The notes below the pieces were generated by a model, which was given only the letters and a program-made list of their open reading frames with translations, did not search any database and was not told the origin of the DNA. A stretch of 64,000 bases of DNA, taken from assembly GCA_026389845.1 (NCBI GenBank), contig JAPLHB010000114.1, positions 1 to 64,000 on the forward strand, written 5' to 3'. The stretch comes from Chloroflexota bacterium. Its GTDB lineage: Bacteria > Chloroflexota > Anaerolineae > CG2-30-64-16. Position numbers and translations under genes: made by a program. Below, in pieces: positions 25,205-33,800 of this stretch (position 1 is the stretch's first letter; each line of letters opens with the position of its first letter).

Positions 25205-26552
25205 GCGGATGGAGCGCGCCAGGATTCTTGATACCTACGCCGAGCACGTTTCGCGCGGCAAGGTGAAGTTCTACGCCCGCTACGGCTTTACCCTGGTGCC
25301 CGAGCGGCGGGAAGGCGTCTACTTGTATGACGCGGATGGCCGGCGCTTCCTGAACATGCACTGCAACGGCGGCGTGTTCAACCTGGGCCACCGCAACCCG
25401 CAGGTGATCGAGGCCGTGCGTCGCGGGCTGGACAGTTACGACATCGGCAACCACCACCTGACCAGCGGCCCGAAGGCGCTGCTGGCCGAAAAGCTGGCCG
25501 CGTGCCTGCCCGGCGACCTGAAGCACGTCGTCTTCGGCGTCAGCGGCGGCGAGGCGGTGGACGTGGCGATCAAGCTGGCCCGCGCGGTCACCGGGCGCAG
25601 CGGGATCATCTCGGCTCAGGGCGGCTACCACGGGCACACCGGCCTGGCCCTGGCGACCGGCGACGAGCGGTTCCGGGCGCCGTTCGGCCCGCCGCCGCCC
25701 GGCTTCAGCCAGGTACCCTTCGACGACGTGCCGGCGCTGGAAGGGGCGGTCGGCCCCGCGACGGCCGCGGTCATCCTGGAGACGATCCCCGCCACCCTGG
25801 GCGTGCGCATCCCCGCCCCCGACTACTTCCGCCAGGTCCGGCGGCTGTGCGACGAGCGCGGCAGTCTGCTGATCGCCGACGAGGTGCAGACCGGCCTGGG
25901 GCGTACCGGCAAGCTGTGGGCGGTCGAGCACTTCGGCGTGGTCCCCGACATCCTGGTGACGGGCAAGGGGCTGAGCGGCGGCATCTACCCCATCACCGCC
26001 ACGGCCGTCAATCGCCGCGTCTACCGGTTCATCGAAAAGAACCCCTTCATCCACGTCTCCACCTTCGGCGGGAGCGACCTGGGCTGCCTGGCCGCGTTGG
26101 AGGTGCTGCGCATCACGACCGATCCGGGCTTCCTGGCTGAGGTGAACCGCAAGGCGGCGCGGATGCGGGCCGGCCTGGACGCGATTCAGCGCGAGTGCGG
26201 CGTCCCCCCCATCCCCCCGACTGCGGGGGGTGGCGCGTCCCCCCCAGGTTTGGGGGGCCAGGGGAGCGTCTTCCTCGAAGTCCGCCAGCTTGGGCTATTC
26301 ATCGGGCTGCGCTTTGTGGACGCCGCGTTCACCCTCGTTCTGAGCAAGGCGCTGTTCGACAACGGCCTCTACGCCATCTACAGCGCCAACGACAAGCGCG
26401 TGCTCCAGTGGCTGCCGTCCCTCACCATCAGCGACGCTGAAATGGACGAGGCGCTGGCGATCCTCGGTCGCGCCCTGGCCCAGACGCGGAGCCGCCTGAA
26501 ATACCGCGCCTTGCGCTTCGTCGCGCGGCGGCTGGGCAAGGAGCCGGTGTAA
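25179..26552 (+). CDS. class III PLP-dependent aminotransferase
   Basis: A 457-residue protein. I chose ATG 25179 with GGGAGG eight bases upstream; ATG 25209 is the alternative. Class III motifs are LLIADEVQTGLGRTGKLWA and the PLP lysine in LVTGKGLSGGIYP. Overall it resembles acetylornithine, 4-aminobutyrate or putrescine aminotransferases, transferring an omega-amino group; the substrate is not determined. Residues about 341-362 (PPIPPTAGGG, ASPPGLGGQG) are encoded by a C/G-run repeat inserted in frame and have no counterpart in the family. Confidence 0.88.
   Translation: MKQRIGADKRMERARILDTYAEHVSRGKVKFYARYGFTLVPERREGVYLYDADGRRFLNMHCNGGVFNLGHRNPQVIEAVRRGLDSYDIGNHHLTSGPKALLAEKLAACLPGDLKHVVFGVSGGEAVDVAIKLARAVTGRSGIISAQGGYHGHTGLALATGDERFRAPFGPPPPGFSQVPFDDVPALEGAVGPATAAVILETIPATLGVRIPAPDYFRQVRRLCDERGSLLIADEVQTGLGRTGKLWAVEHFGVVPDILVTGKGLSGGIYPITATAVNRRVYRFIEKNPFIHVSTFGGSDLGCLAALEVLRITTDPGFLAEVNRKAARMRAGLDAIQRECGVPPIPPTAGGGASPPGLGGQGSVFLEVRQLGLFIGLRFVDAAFTLVLSKALFDNGLYAIYSANDKRVLQWLPSLTISDAEMDEALAILGRALAQTRSRLKYRALRFVARRLGKEPV
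26201..26265. repeat. C/G-run palindromic repeat inside the aminotransferase gene
   Basis: Runs of six to seven C alternate with runs of six G (CCCCCC...GGGGGGTGG, CCCCCCCAGGTTTGGGGGG), forming two potential hairpins. It is read in frame as a Pro/Gly loop. Confidence 0.7.
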
Positions 26553-26598
26553 CGCAAGCTGCCAGCTTGCGGTACGTTTTTCGCAAGGCGGGTGAACT

Positions 26599-27879
26599 AT
26601 GCAACTTGCCGATTTGCAACACCTTCACGATGACTACAGCGCCAAGACCCGCTGCTTGAAACACCCGATCTGTTGCGCGGAGCTGCGCGGCCAGATGACC
26701 GCGGTCAACGGCCGCCTGGCCGCGATTTCCGACGACGAGTTCGGGGCGTTCCTGGCCCGGATCAACCGGAACCAGCGCAGCATCGCCTACGTCGTCGGGC
26801 TGTTTGGATGCTTGCAGCAGGTGGCGGCGCAAGAACAGACGTGTCTGGAGCGTGGTGACGCCGCCACGTGCCGCAGCCTGCTGGCCGAGGACGTGTCCCT
26901 GTTCCGGCAAATCTGCCGCGAGATCCGCGACCACTACACCGAGGGCGTCCAGGTTCAGGTGATCGGCTACGGCGAGATCACCACCTCGCTGACCCTGGGC
27001 GACCGCTTCACGCTGGACGCCACCCTGCGGCCGCAGCCGTATGTCTCACCCTGGGTTTACAAGGCGCTGCCCAAATTCCCGAACACCGGCGAGGTCCGCC
27101 GCTACGAAGCGGCCTTTTACCGCTACAGCGACCTCCTGGCTACGACCGGCCTGGACGTCCCCGCGCAGAGGCTGGCGGTCATGGGGCAAGACGCCGAGGG
27201 GATCAAGGTCTACGTGGTCCAGCGGCGGCTGGATTCGCGTTTCATCGGCAACGTGATGATCCGTTCGTTGGCGCAAGACGCCGCGCTCGTGCTCCTCCGG
27301 CGCATCATCCTGAAGATCGCGGGCGTCTTCGCCGCGAACGTGCCAGGCACTTCGCAAGTGCCTGGCACGTGGAGACCGGACGAAAGCATCCGCCTGGGTG
27401 TGGACGGGCAAATCTCCAACTGGCACTGCGCTGACCCTGCCCCAGCCTCCCTGCCCTACATTGACACCAGCACGCCCCTTTACCGCGTGAACGGCGTCGA
27501 GCAGATCAACCCCGAAATCTTCCTGAAGAACACGCCCTCGTTCATGCGCGCGCTCATCCGCCGGTTCTTCCTGCAGGACGTGCTCGACCGCTACTATGAC
27601 TTCCGCCGCGTGACGATAGACCTGATCGCCAACCTGTACAAGGAGGGTCGCGCCGACTTGGTGGCGCCGGCCGTAGCGCTGGTCAACAAGCTGTTGGCGG
27701 GTGAGCTGGCCGCGTTCGGCCTCGCGCCGCTGACGCTCAAGGAGATCGAGTCATACTACCGCGAAGACGCGTTCATCTGGCGCTTCTTCCAGACCGCGCG
27801 ACGGCTGGATCGCTTCGTGACCGAGCGGATCCTGGGCCGGCGCTATCCCTTCCGGCTGCCGGGGAAGATCGCGCGATAG
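26599..27879 (+). CDS. DUF6206-like protein of unknown function
   Basis: A 426-residue soluble protein. The sequence resembles DUF6206 proteins, with YIDTSTPLYRVNGVEQINPE, a C-terminal RRFFLQDVLDRYYDFRRVT segment, and a kinase-like flavour in GQISNWHCAD. No catalytic residues can be named with confidence. It starts 46 bases after the aminotransferase and may share its transcript. Residues about 247-258 (NVPGTSQVPGTW) are encoded by a 33-bp palindrome that also occurs in frame in pheT. A MITE of family B is inserted next to the stop codon. Confidence 0.7.
   Translation: MQLADLQHLHDDYSAKTRCLKHPICCAELRGQMTAVNGRLAAISDDEFGAFLARINRNQRSIAYVVGLFGCLQQVAAQEQTCLERGDAATCRSLLAEDVSLFRQICREIRDHYTEGVQVQVIGYGEITTSLTLGDRFTLDATLRPQPYVSPWVYKALPKFPNTGEVRRYEAAFYRYSDLLATTGLDVPAQRLAVMGQDAEGIKVYVVQRRLDSRFIGNVMIRSLAQDAALVLLRRIILKIAGVFAANVPGTSQVPGTWRPDESIRLGVDGQISNWHCADPAPASLPYIDTSTPLYRVNGVEQINPEIFLKNTPSFMRALIRRFFLQDVLDRYYDFRRVTIDLIANLYKEGRADLVAPAVALVNKLLAGELAAFGLAPLTLKEIESYYREDAFIWRFFQTARRLDRFVTERILGRRYPFRLPGKIAR
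27338..27370. repeat. 33-bp palindrome (family C) in frame in the DUF6206-like gene
   Basis: Arms ACGTGCCAGGCACTTC and GAAGTGCCTGGCACGT-type (here GCAAGTGCC...) form a 16-bp stem. It is identical to 42294-42326 in pheT except for the centre base, and read in the same frame as NVPGTSxVPGTW. Confidence 0.9.
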
Positions 27880-27880
27880 G

Positions 27881-28027
27881 GTAACTGTTCACCGTTACCC
27901 CGCGAACGCCGTAGCATAGGGCCGTGTGCCCGCCGCAGGTGCGCCCCTTTTACAGCCGTTTTGACGCCCGCGGAGCGCCCACAAGGGGCTATGCTACAAG
28001 TCCGTTACCCCAACGGTGAACAGTTAC
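27881..28027. mobile_element. 147-bp MITE (family B) with 8-bp target duplication
   Basis: 16-bp perfect terminal repeats GTAACTGTTCACCGTT and AACGGTGAACAGTTAC enclose a second inverted pair GTAGCATAGGG...GGGGCTATGCTAC. It is flanked by GCGATAGG at 27873-27880 and 28028-28035. The target includes the stop codon of the upstream gene, which was duplicated. Related copies are at 44571-44679 and 62128-62217. Confidence 0.9.
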
Positions 28028-28108
28028 GCGATAGGGCTGGCGAAGGGTTTGGCTTGAGGTTGTGGTAGAATGGTTGGTGTTGGCACGAGACAAGTGGAGT
28101 TGTGACGC

Positions 28109-29509
28109 ATGATACCCGAAGAGTTATTGGCGCTCATCACCGGGGGCGAAGGGGAAACGGTCGAGTTCAAGCGTTCCGTCGCCGAGTTGGAAAAGGCGGT
28201 GGAGACCGTTGCTGCCTTTGCGAACACGCGCGGCGGAGTCGTGCTCATCGGCGTGCATCCTCGCGGACGGATCGAGGGCGTGGAGGTCGGTCAGACCACC
28301 CGCGAGCGCATCGTCAACCGCATCACCGGCAACACCGACCCCGCGATCTATCCGTCGGTGGAGCACGTGACCGCGCAAGATCGGGTCGTCGTCGCGATCA
28401 CCGTGCCGGAGAGCGCGGACAAGCCGCATCTGGCGTTCGGCCGCGCCTTCAAGCGGGTCGGCGCAGTGACCGCACAGATGGATCGCGCTGAGTATGAGCG
28501 GCTCCTGCTGGCCCGTCGCCAACTGCCTTTTGACCGGCGTGAGGCGCCCGATGCTACGACGGACGACCTGGATGAGGTCAAGGTGCGCTGGTACTTGCAG
28601 CGGGCAGCCCAAGAGCGCGCCATCCCCGTTGACCTGGCCGCGCCGCTGGCCGAAAACCTCAAGCGACTGGGCGTGGCCGCGGAGCGCGATGGCCGGCTCG
28701 TGCTCACCACGACCGCGCTCTTGCTCTTTGGCAAACAACCACAGCAGTTCTTGTCCTACACCATGGTGCGGATCGCGCGCTTCCAGGGGACTACGCCGCT
28801 GAATTTCATTGACCGGCTCGACTGCTTCGGCACACTGCCGGAGATGATTGACGAGGCAGAGCGGTTCGTGCGGCGCAACACGCGCGTGGCGGCCAAGATC
28901 ACCGGCTTCGAGCGCCGCGAGATCACCGAGTACCCGTATCCGGCCATCCGCGAGGCGATCGCGAACGCCGTCGCCCATCGCGATTACGACCGCGCCGACG
29001 TGGAGGTGCGCGTCTCGGTCTTCGCCGACCGGATCGAGGTGCAAAGCCCCGGTCGTCTACCCGCGCCGCTCACGGTGGACACCCTGGGCGAGGAGTACGC
29101 TCTGCGCAACCGCCAGATCGCCGAGCTGCTGTTCAACATCCGCTACATTGAGCGGTGGAACACTGGCATTATGCGCATGCGTCGTTGGATGGCTGGCCAT
29201 GGCCTGCCCCCACCGATCTTCCAGGAAATGGGCCAGACGTTCAAGGTGACGTTCACGGGGCCGGGCGAGAGCATCCTCGATCTGATCCCCGAAGAAGGCG
29301 TGACCGATTTGCGCGCGTTGGGGCTGAACGAGCGGCAGGTTGAGGCGCTGAGGCTGATGGTGAACGAAGATAGGAAGCTGACAAACAGAGAATACAGGCA
29401 ACTCTTTGACGTGGATGATGCCACAGCCTTCCGCGATCTGAGCAGACTCGTGAAGTCTGGGCAAGCCAAAGCTGTTGGTTTAGGTCGTAATGTTGTGTAC
29501 CAGGCGTAG
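28109..29509 (+). CDS. AlbA_2/Schlafen-domain ATP-binding protein with winged helix
   Basis: A 466-residue protein. The N-terminal AlbA_2 domain (residues 1-130) has GEGETVEFKRSVAELEKAVE, AAFANTRGGVVLIGV and VGAVTAQMDRAEYERLL. A GHKL/HATPase-like middle follows (EITEYPYPAIREAIANAVAH, RIEVQSPGRLP, NPxIA-type RNRQIAELLFNIRYIERWNTG, then IMRMRRWM). The C-terminal helix-turn-helix reads LTNREYRQLFDVDDATAFRDL. Such proteins are often annotated as RecG-like helicases or transcriptional regulators and are linked to defence. Five 12-8-12-12 triple repeats lie directly downstream, and it is a candidate to bind them. ATG 28109 has GGAG upstream. Confidence 0.82.
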   Translation: MIPEELLALITGGEGETVEFKRSVAELEKAVETVAAFANTRGGVVLIGVHPRGRIEGVEVGQTTRERIVNRITGNTDPAIYPSVEHVTAQDRVVVAITVPESADKPHLAFGRAFKRVGAVTAQMDRAEYERLLLARRQLPFDRREAPDATTDDLDEVKVRWYLQRAAQERAIPVDLAAPLAENLKRLGVAAERDGRLVLTTTALLLFGKQPQQFLSYTMVRIARFQGTTPLNFIDRLDCFGTLPEMIDEAERFVRRNTRVAAKITGFERREITEYPYPAIREAIANAVAHRDYDRADVEVRVSVFADRIEVQSPGRLPAPLTVDTLGEEYALRNRQIAELLFNIRYIERWNTGIMRMRRWMAGHGLPPPIFQEMGQTFKVTFTGPGESILDLIPEEGVTDLRALGLNERQVEALRLMVNEDRKLTNREYRQLFDVDDATAFRDLSRLVKSGQAKAVGLGRNVVYQA

Positions 29510-29523
29510 GCCAACACCAATCG

Positions 29524-29567
29524 CGTGAAGTGATTAGCAAAAAAATGAAGTGATTAGTGAAGTGATT
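29524..29567. repeat. 12-8-12-12 triad A
   Basis: Three near-identical 12-mers, CGTGAAGTGATT, AATGAAGTGATT and AGTGAAGTGATT. The first is separated from the second by 8 bases (AGCAAAAA); the second and third are adjacent. Confidence 0.85.
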
Positions 29568-29586
29568 CCGATTTCCGCCGCCAAGA

Positions 29587-29630
29587 TGCGTCGGGATTAG
29601 CCGAAAAATGCCGGGATTAATGTCGGGATT
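29587..29630. repeat. 12-8-12-12 triad B
   Basis: 12-mers TGCGTCGGGATT, AATGCCGGGATT and AATGTCGGGATT with the 8-base spacer AGCCGAAA after the first. Same geometry as triad A but a different unit. Confidence 0.85.
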
Positions 29631-29645
29631 CCAGCCCTGACCCCG

Positions 29646-29689
29646 ATGGCGCATATCGGCCCGGCATGGTGCATATCGTGGTGCATATC
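29646..29689. repeat. 12-8-12-12 triad C
   Basis: 12-mers ATGGCGCATATC, ATGGTGCATATC and GTGGTGCATATC with the spacer GGCCCGGC. The unit differs strongly from triads A and B, but spacing is exact. Confidence 0.82.
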
Positions 29690-29738
29690 GCGGAGCATCC
29701 TCTCGCCCGATGTCGGCAATCAGTCAGGGTAGTAGACC

Positions 29739-29782
29739 AGGTACATGATTGGGCCAGGAAGTACACGATTAGATACACGATT
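29739..29782. repeat. 12-8-12-12 triad D
   Basis: 12-mers AGGTACATGATT, AAGTACACGATT and AGATACACGATT with the spacer GGGCCAGG. Confidence 0.82.
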
Positions 29783-29944
29783 CTGTTGGGACGTGCGCTT
29801 GGATCGGAAGCAGGGCGGAGCACGAAGTCACGAAGACGCGCGAAGACGTGAAGCGCGAAGGCGTTCGCCGCGGCGACAGCTTCGTGACCTTCGTGCTTCG
29901 CGACCTTCGGCCGGCTTCGTGCATCCGTGATCCGAACCCCTCCC

Positions 29945-29988
29945 AATGACGCGATTTCGGCAAAAATGACGCGATTAATGACGCGATT
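29945..29988. repeat. 12-8-12-12 triad E
   Basis: Three identical AATGACGCGATT units with the spacer TCGGCAAA. It ends where the -35 box of the downstream small-protein operon would lie (-10 TACAAT at 30010), so it could act as an operator. Confidence 0.87.
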
Positions 29989-30069
29989 CTTGCCATTCCC
30001 GAGATGTGGTACAATGCAAGCGTCATGAAGCCATTTACTCCATGATTTCTGTGATCTCTGGAGGACAAC

Positions 30070-30345
30070 ATGCAGGCTATACTAACCATTCGCCAGGAGG
30101 CTGTGCCGATCGTTAAATCGAGCCTGGAGACGCGGCGCAAAGCGCTGGAATTCAGCTTGCGCCAGTATCGCACACGACTGTCGGGGTTTGAGCAACAGCA
30201 CAAGATGGTTTCCGAGCAATTCGCGGCAAAATTCGGCGCGGGCGAGTTGGGTGATGACGCGGCCTGGTTCGAGTGGGAGTTCGTGCTCGATGCGGCGCGC
30301 GAGACGGAGCGACAACTGGAACTGGTAAAAAGCATCCGGCTATGA
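30070..30345 (+). CDS. small helical protein, putative antitoxin partner of TumE
   Basis: A 91-residue protein with GGAGG upstream of ATG 30070. It is predicted mostly helical and charged (SLETRRKALEFSLRQYRTRL, EFVLDAARETERQLELVKS). Its stop overlaps the TumE-family toxin start (ATGA), the organisation expected of an antitoxin-toxin pair. The role is inferred from the neighbour only. Triad E lies directly upstream of the presumed promoter. Confidence 0.75.
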   Translation: MQAILTIRQEAVPIVKSSLETRRKALEFSLRQYRTRLSGFEQQHKMVSEQFAAKFGAGELGDDAAWFEWEFVLDAARETERQLELVKSIRL

Positions 30346-30710
30346 GCGCGAACACCTATCTTGCGGCCTTGGATGCCAGGATTCGAGCGTTACAGGGGAT
30401 CATCACAAGCTGGTCTATCCAGCGTGAGATGGATGCCAACCTGGGGATTGGGTTCATCCAGGGGTCTATCGCGTTTGTGGATGGGTCGCGACTGGAGTTT
30501 TCTGAGCAGTTGCCGACCAAGCGACAGAGATTCCGTATTCACTATATGGACGCGCAGCATCACCTCATCGTACGTTGGGATTCGGCGCCGCACCATAAGG
30601 GGTTGGCAACGGTCCCTTTTCATAAGCATACACCGGCCGGCCTCCAGGAACACGGAGCGATCACCTTGTTGGAAGCTCTGGATGAAGTAGTTACGATGGT
30701 AAAGCTCTAA
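30342..30710 (+). CDS. TumE/DUF6516-family toxin
   Basis: A 122-residue protein starting at ATG 30342 in a four-base overlap with the preceding gene. It has the DUF6516 (TumE) pattern: GSIAFVDGSRLEFSEQL, RFRIHYMDAQHHLIVRWD, then HKHTPAGLQEHGAITLLEALDEV. TumE proteins are toxins of a recently described type II system; toxicity here is inferred. Triad F and then the large methylase gene follow. Confidence 0.82.
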   Translation: MSANTYLAALDARIRALQGIITSWSIQREMDANLGIGFIQGSIAFVDGSRLEFSEQLPTKRQRFRIHYMDAQHHLIVRWDSAPHHKGLATVPFHKHTPAGLQEHGAITLLEALDEVVTMVKL

Positions 30711-30783
30711 CCTCATCAATCCGTGGTCTTCGTGTTTCGCAACCTGCGGCCGATTTCGCGCTTGTGTGAGCCGACCCCCTCCC

Positions 30784-30827
30784 GATGACGCGATTCCGCC
30801 GAAAATGACGCGATTAATGACGCGATT
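30784..30827. repeat. 12-8-12-12 triad F
   Basis: GATGACGCGATT, AATGACGCGATT and AATGACGCGATT with the spacer CCGCCGAA. It is nearly the same as triad E, and the 60 bases before it also match those before E, so this is a duplicated block. It sits 71 bases before the methylase gene. Confidence 0.87.
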
Positions 30828-30898
30828 CCTGCCTCCAAGCACTCGGCTAATGGGTGCAGGATCGCTGACAAGATTCCGGTTGAAACGGATAACAGTCC

Positions 30899-33800
30899 AT
30901 GCATGAACTCACCTTCGTTGACCACGTCACCAATTGGATTAATGCGATCCTCGCCCGACGGCTCGATCTGCCGTTCCGTGAGGCCACGATCGAAGAAAGC
31001 GGCAAAGGCAGCCGCAAGCGTCGCGACCTGACCCTCTACGGCAAAGACGGCAAGCTGGCACTGACTGGCGAGATCAAGCTGCCGGACAAACCGGATGGGC
31101 TGACGCCGTACAATGAGATGGTGGTTATGGACGCGCACCAAAAGGCCAACGACGAGGGTGTCAAGCACTTCTTTACCTGGAATGTCAACCGTCTGGTGCT
31201 ATGGCAGACGTTCGAACCTGGCGTGCCGCTTATTCAGCGCGACCAGCTAAAGTTCGACGTCATCCAGGTTCACGACAGCAAACTCCTGACGCTTGGAGTG
31301 AATCAGGCGAAGATTCAGACCTTCCTTGAGACCTTCCTCACCACCTTTGCCGATATCTACCGCGGGTTGCGAGTCCTGCCTGTCAAGCCACTAGACGAGC
31401 GATTTATTGATATGCTCGACACGGCGCTCGACAGCATCGCCTTCCATACGCTCGATGCGCTTACCAAACGCTATGGCGATGACACTGCGTTTCGCGGCGA
31501 GATGACGGCCTGGATGGTTAACAAGATGGGTTGGACGCTGGCAGAAGATACATTGTTCGCCGATCTGGAGCGGGCGGCCAAGACGAGTTGTTACCGGCTG
31601 GTGAACAAGCTGATGTTTTACAGCGCCCTGCGGCGGCGCTATTCCGACAAGTTGCCAGCAATTGCCTTCGGACCGCTGGAAGATACTGGCGAGAAGATGA
31701 GTCAGGCCCTCAATCGGTTCTTCGAGCGGGCCATGCTGGCTTCGGGTGATTACGAGACGGTCTACCTCCACGACTTTGCTGACACGTTGCCGTTTATGGC
31801 GCCGGTGGCTCTGGAGGGCTGGCGCATCCTGATCGAGCATATTGATGCCTACGATTTCACGCGACTGAATTACGACATAGTGGGTCGTGTTTTTGAGCGG
31901 CTCATCAGCCCCAGCGAACGGCATCGCTACGGCCAGCACTACACCATGCCCGACCTGGTGGATCTCATCAATGGGTTCTGTATCAGACAGGCCGACGAGA
32001 CGGTGGCTGATCCGGCCTGTGGGGGCGGCACGTTCCTCGTGCGGGCCTACATCCGCAAACGGCAATTGAGCACAGGCAAGTTGTCTCACGCCCAATTGCT
32101 CCAGCAAATCTTCGGTGTGGACATTTCGCCGTTCGCGGCCCACCTGGCGCTGATCAACTTGGCGGCGCGCAACCTGGACAGCGAGCCGAACTACCCGCAG
32201 GTTGCGGTTGAAGACTTCTTCAACGTCCGACGGGGACGCCCCGTATTTCAGGTACCCACGCAAGGCGCGCTCAAAGTCGGTGGATTGGGGAACGGCCAGC
32301 CGGTGCAGGTAGCCATCGAGCAGGTAGACGCGATGGTTGGCAACCCACCCTATATCCGGCAGGAGTTGATTGACCGGGTTCTGCGGGTCAAAAACGGGCC
32401 GGCCGAGTCGTCCTACAAAGCGTTCCTGGGCAAGCTATTCGAGGAGGAATGGGGCGGCGCAGCTCCCAAACCTTCCGCACGATCCGACATCTATGTGCAT
32501 TTCTGGCCCCACGCTGCCCACTTCCTGAAAGAAGGTGGCCATATCGGCTTCCTTACCGGCAGTGGCTGGTTAGAAAACGAGTACGGCTTCAAGCTCCAGG
32601 AGTTCATGCTCGAACGCTTCCGCGTGATTGCGGTGTTGGAGAGTGAAGTCGAACCGTGGTTCACCGAGGCACGCGTCAACACCGCCGCGACGATCTTGCA
32701 GCGGACCGATGACCCCCAAGCGCGCGCCGGCAACGCGGTCAAGTTCATTCTGCTGCACCGCAAGTTGAGCGACCTGCTGCCTCAAATCGAAGACGAGGCC
32801 GCACGCCTGGCGGCTGTGGATGCGCTGGTTGCTGAGATCGAGGGGCTGACCGAGAGCACGAAGGATGAACGGTGGCGCGTGCGAGTCGTCAACCAGGGCG
32901 AGTTGACGTTGGCGGGTTGGCAGTTCGAGGACGAAGAAGCGGAACCACCCACGGCCTGGAACGGTGATTGGAGCGTCTTGCGCCAACAAAAGGGCGAATA
33001 CGTAGGCAGCAAATGGAGCGTCCACCTGCGCGCGCCCGACCTGTTCTTTGAGCTGATGGATGCCTTCCGTGACCGGTTGGTGCCGCTCCGCAGTGTGGCG
33101 AAGGTGAGTTACGGCGTCAAGTCCGGTGCCGATGAGTTTTTCTACGTCCAGGACATTACTGACGCCGTAGACGATGTGACCCTGGCTGGCGTGTACGGCG
33201 TCAACCCCGATCAGAAGGCCAGCCTGCGAGTGGTCAGGGCTGGCGACGGCTCCGCGCACGTACTCGAAGCGCGCTACCTGCGTCCGCTGGTGTTCAACGT
33301 GATGGAAGTAGATGGCGCGGTCGTTGATCCAAAGGGGCTCAAGAAGCAAGTGCTTCTCGTGTCTGAGTCGCAGGAGGAATTGACCGATACGCACGTATTG
33401 CGCTACATCCGCTATGGGGAGCAACAGGGCTACCATGAGCGACCAACCTGTGCCGCGCGTGTCAGCGACGATCCCGATCATCCGAGACAGTGGTATGATC
33501 TGCGTCCGCCAGAGCCTGGCGCAGTCTTTTGGCCGCAAGCGCATCAATACCGTCATATCGTGCCTTTGAACCGCGGCGGCAATATCTGTAACAAGCGGTT
33601 CTTCAACGTCTACCCCAAGCACGACGGCAGCCCGAAGGTGCTGGCGGCGCTGTTGAATTCCACGCTCACCTGGTTTTTCAAGGACTTCTACGCCCGCAAC
33701 GTAGGCCGCGAAGGGTATCTCGATACCGATGTGTTCGCAACCAAGCTCATTCCGATCATGCGAATGACCGATCTGAGCTCGGCAGTCGCCGAGCGACTCA

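Larger units (their letters stand above)
29510..30069. other. intergenic region with five 12-8-12-12 triads
   Basis: No gene of credible length was found. It holds triads A-E (listed separately), a CACGAAGTCACGAAG/CTTCGTGACCTTCGTG spacer palindrome at about 29820-29895, and a probable -10 TACAAT at 30010-30015 before the small protein gene at 30070. The 29880-29990 part is similar to 30725-30830. Confidence 0.75.

Noticed and set aside
29524-29782. Triad region as a CRISPR array
   Set aside because: Repeats are 12 bp, occur three per site, and differ between sites; there are no uniform 25-37-bp repeats with unique spacers and no cas genes.
29524-30827. Triads as remnants of coding linkers (four-residue repeats seen in some AlbA_2 proteins)
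   Set aside because: The 8-base gap shifts the frame between first and second units, and stops occur in several frames, so a coding origin is not supported, although the 12-nt unit is suggestive.
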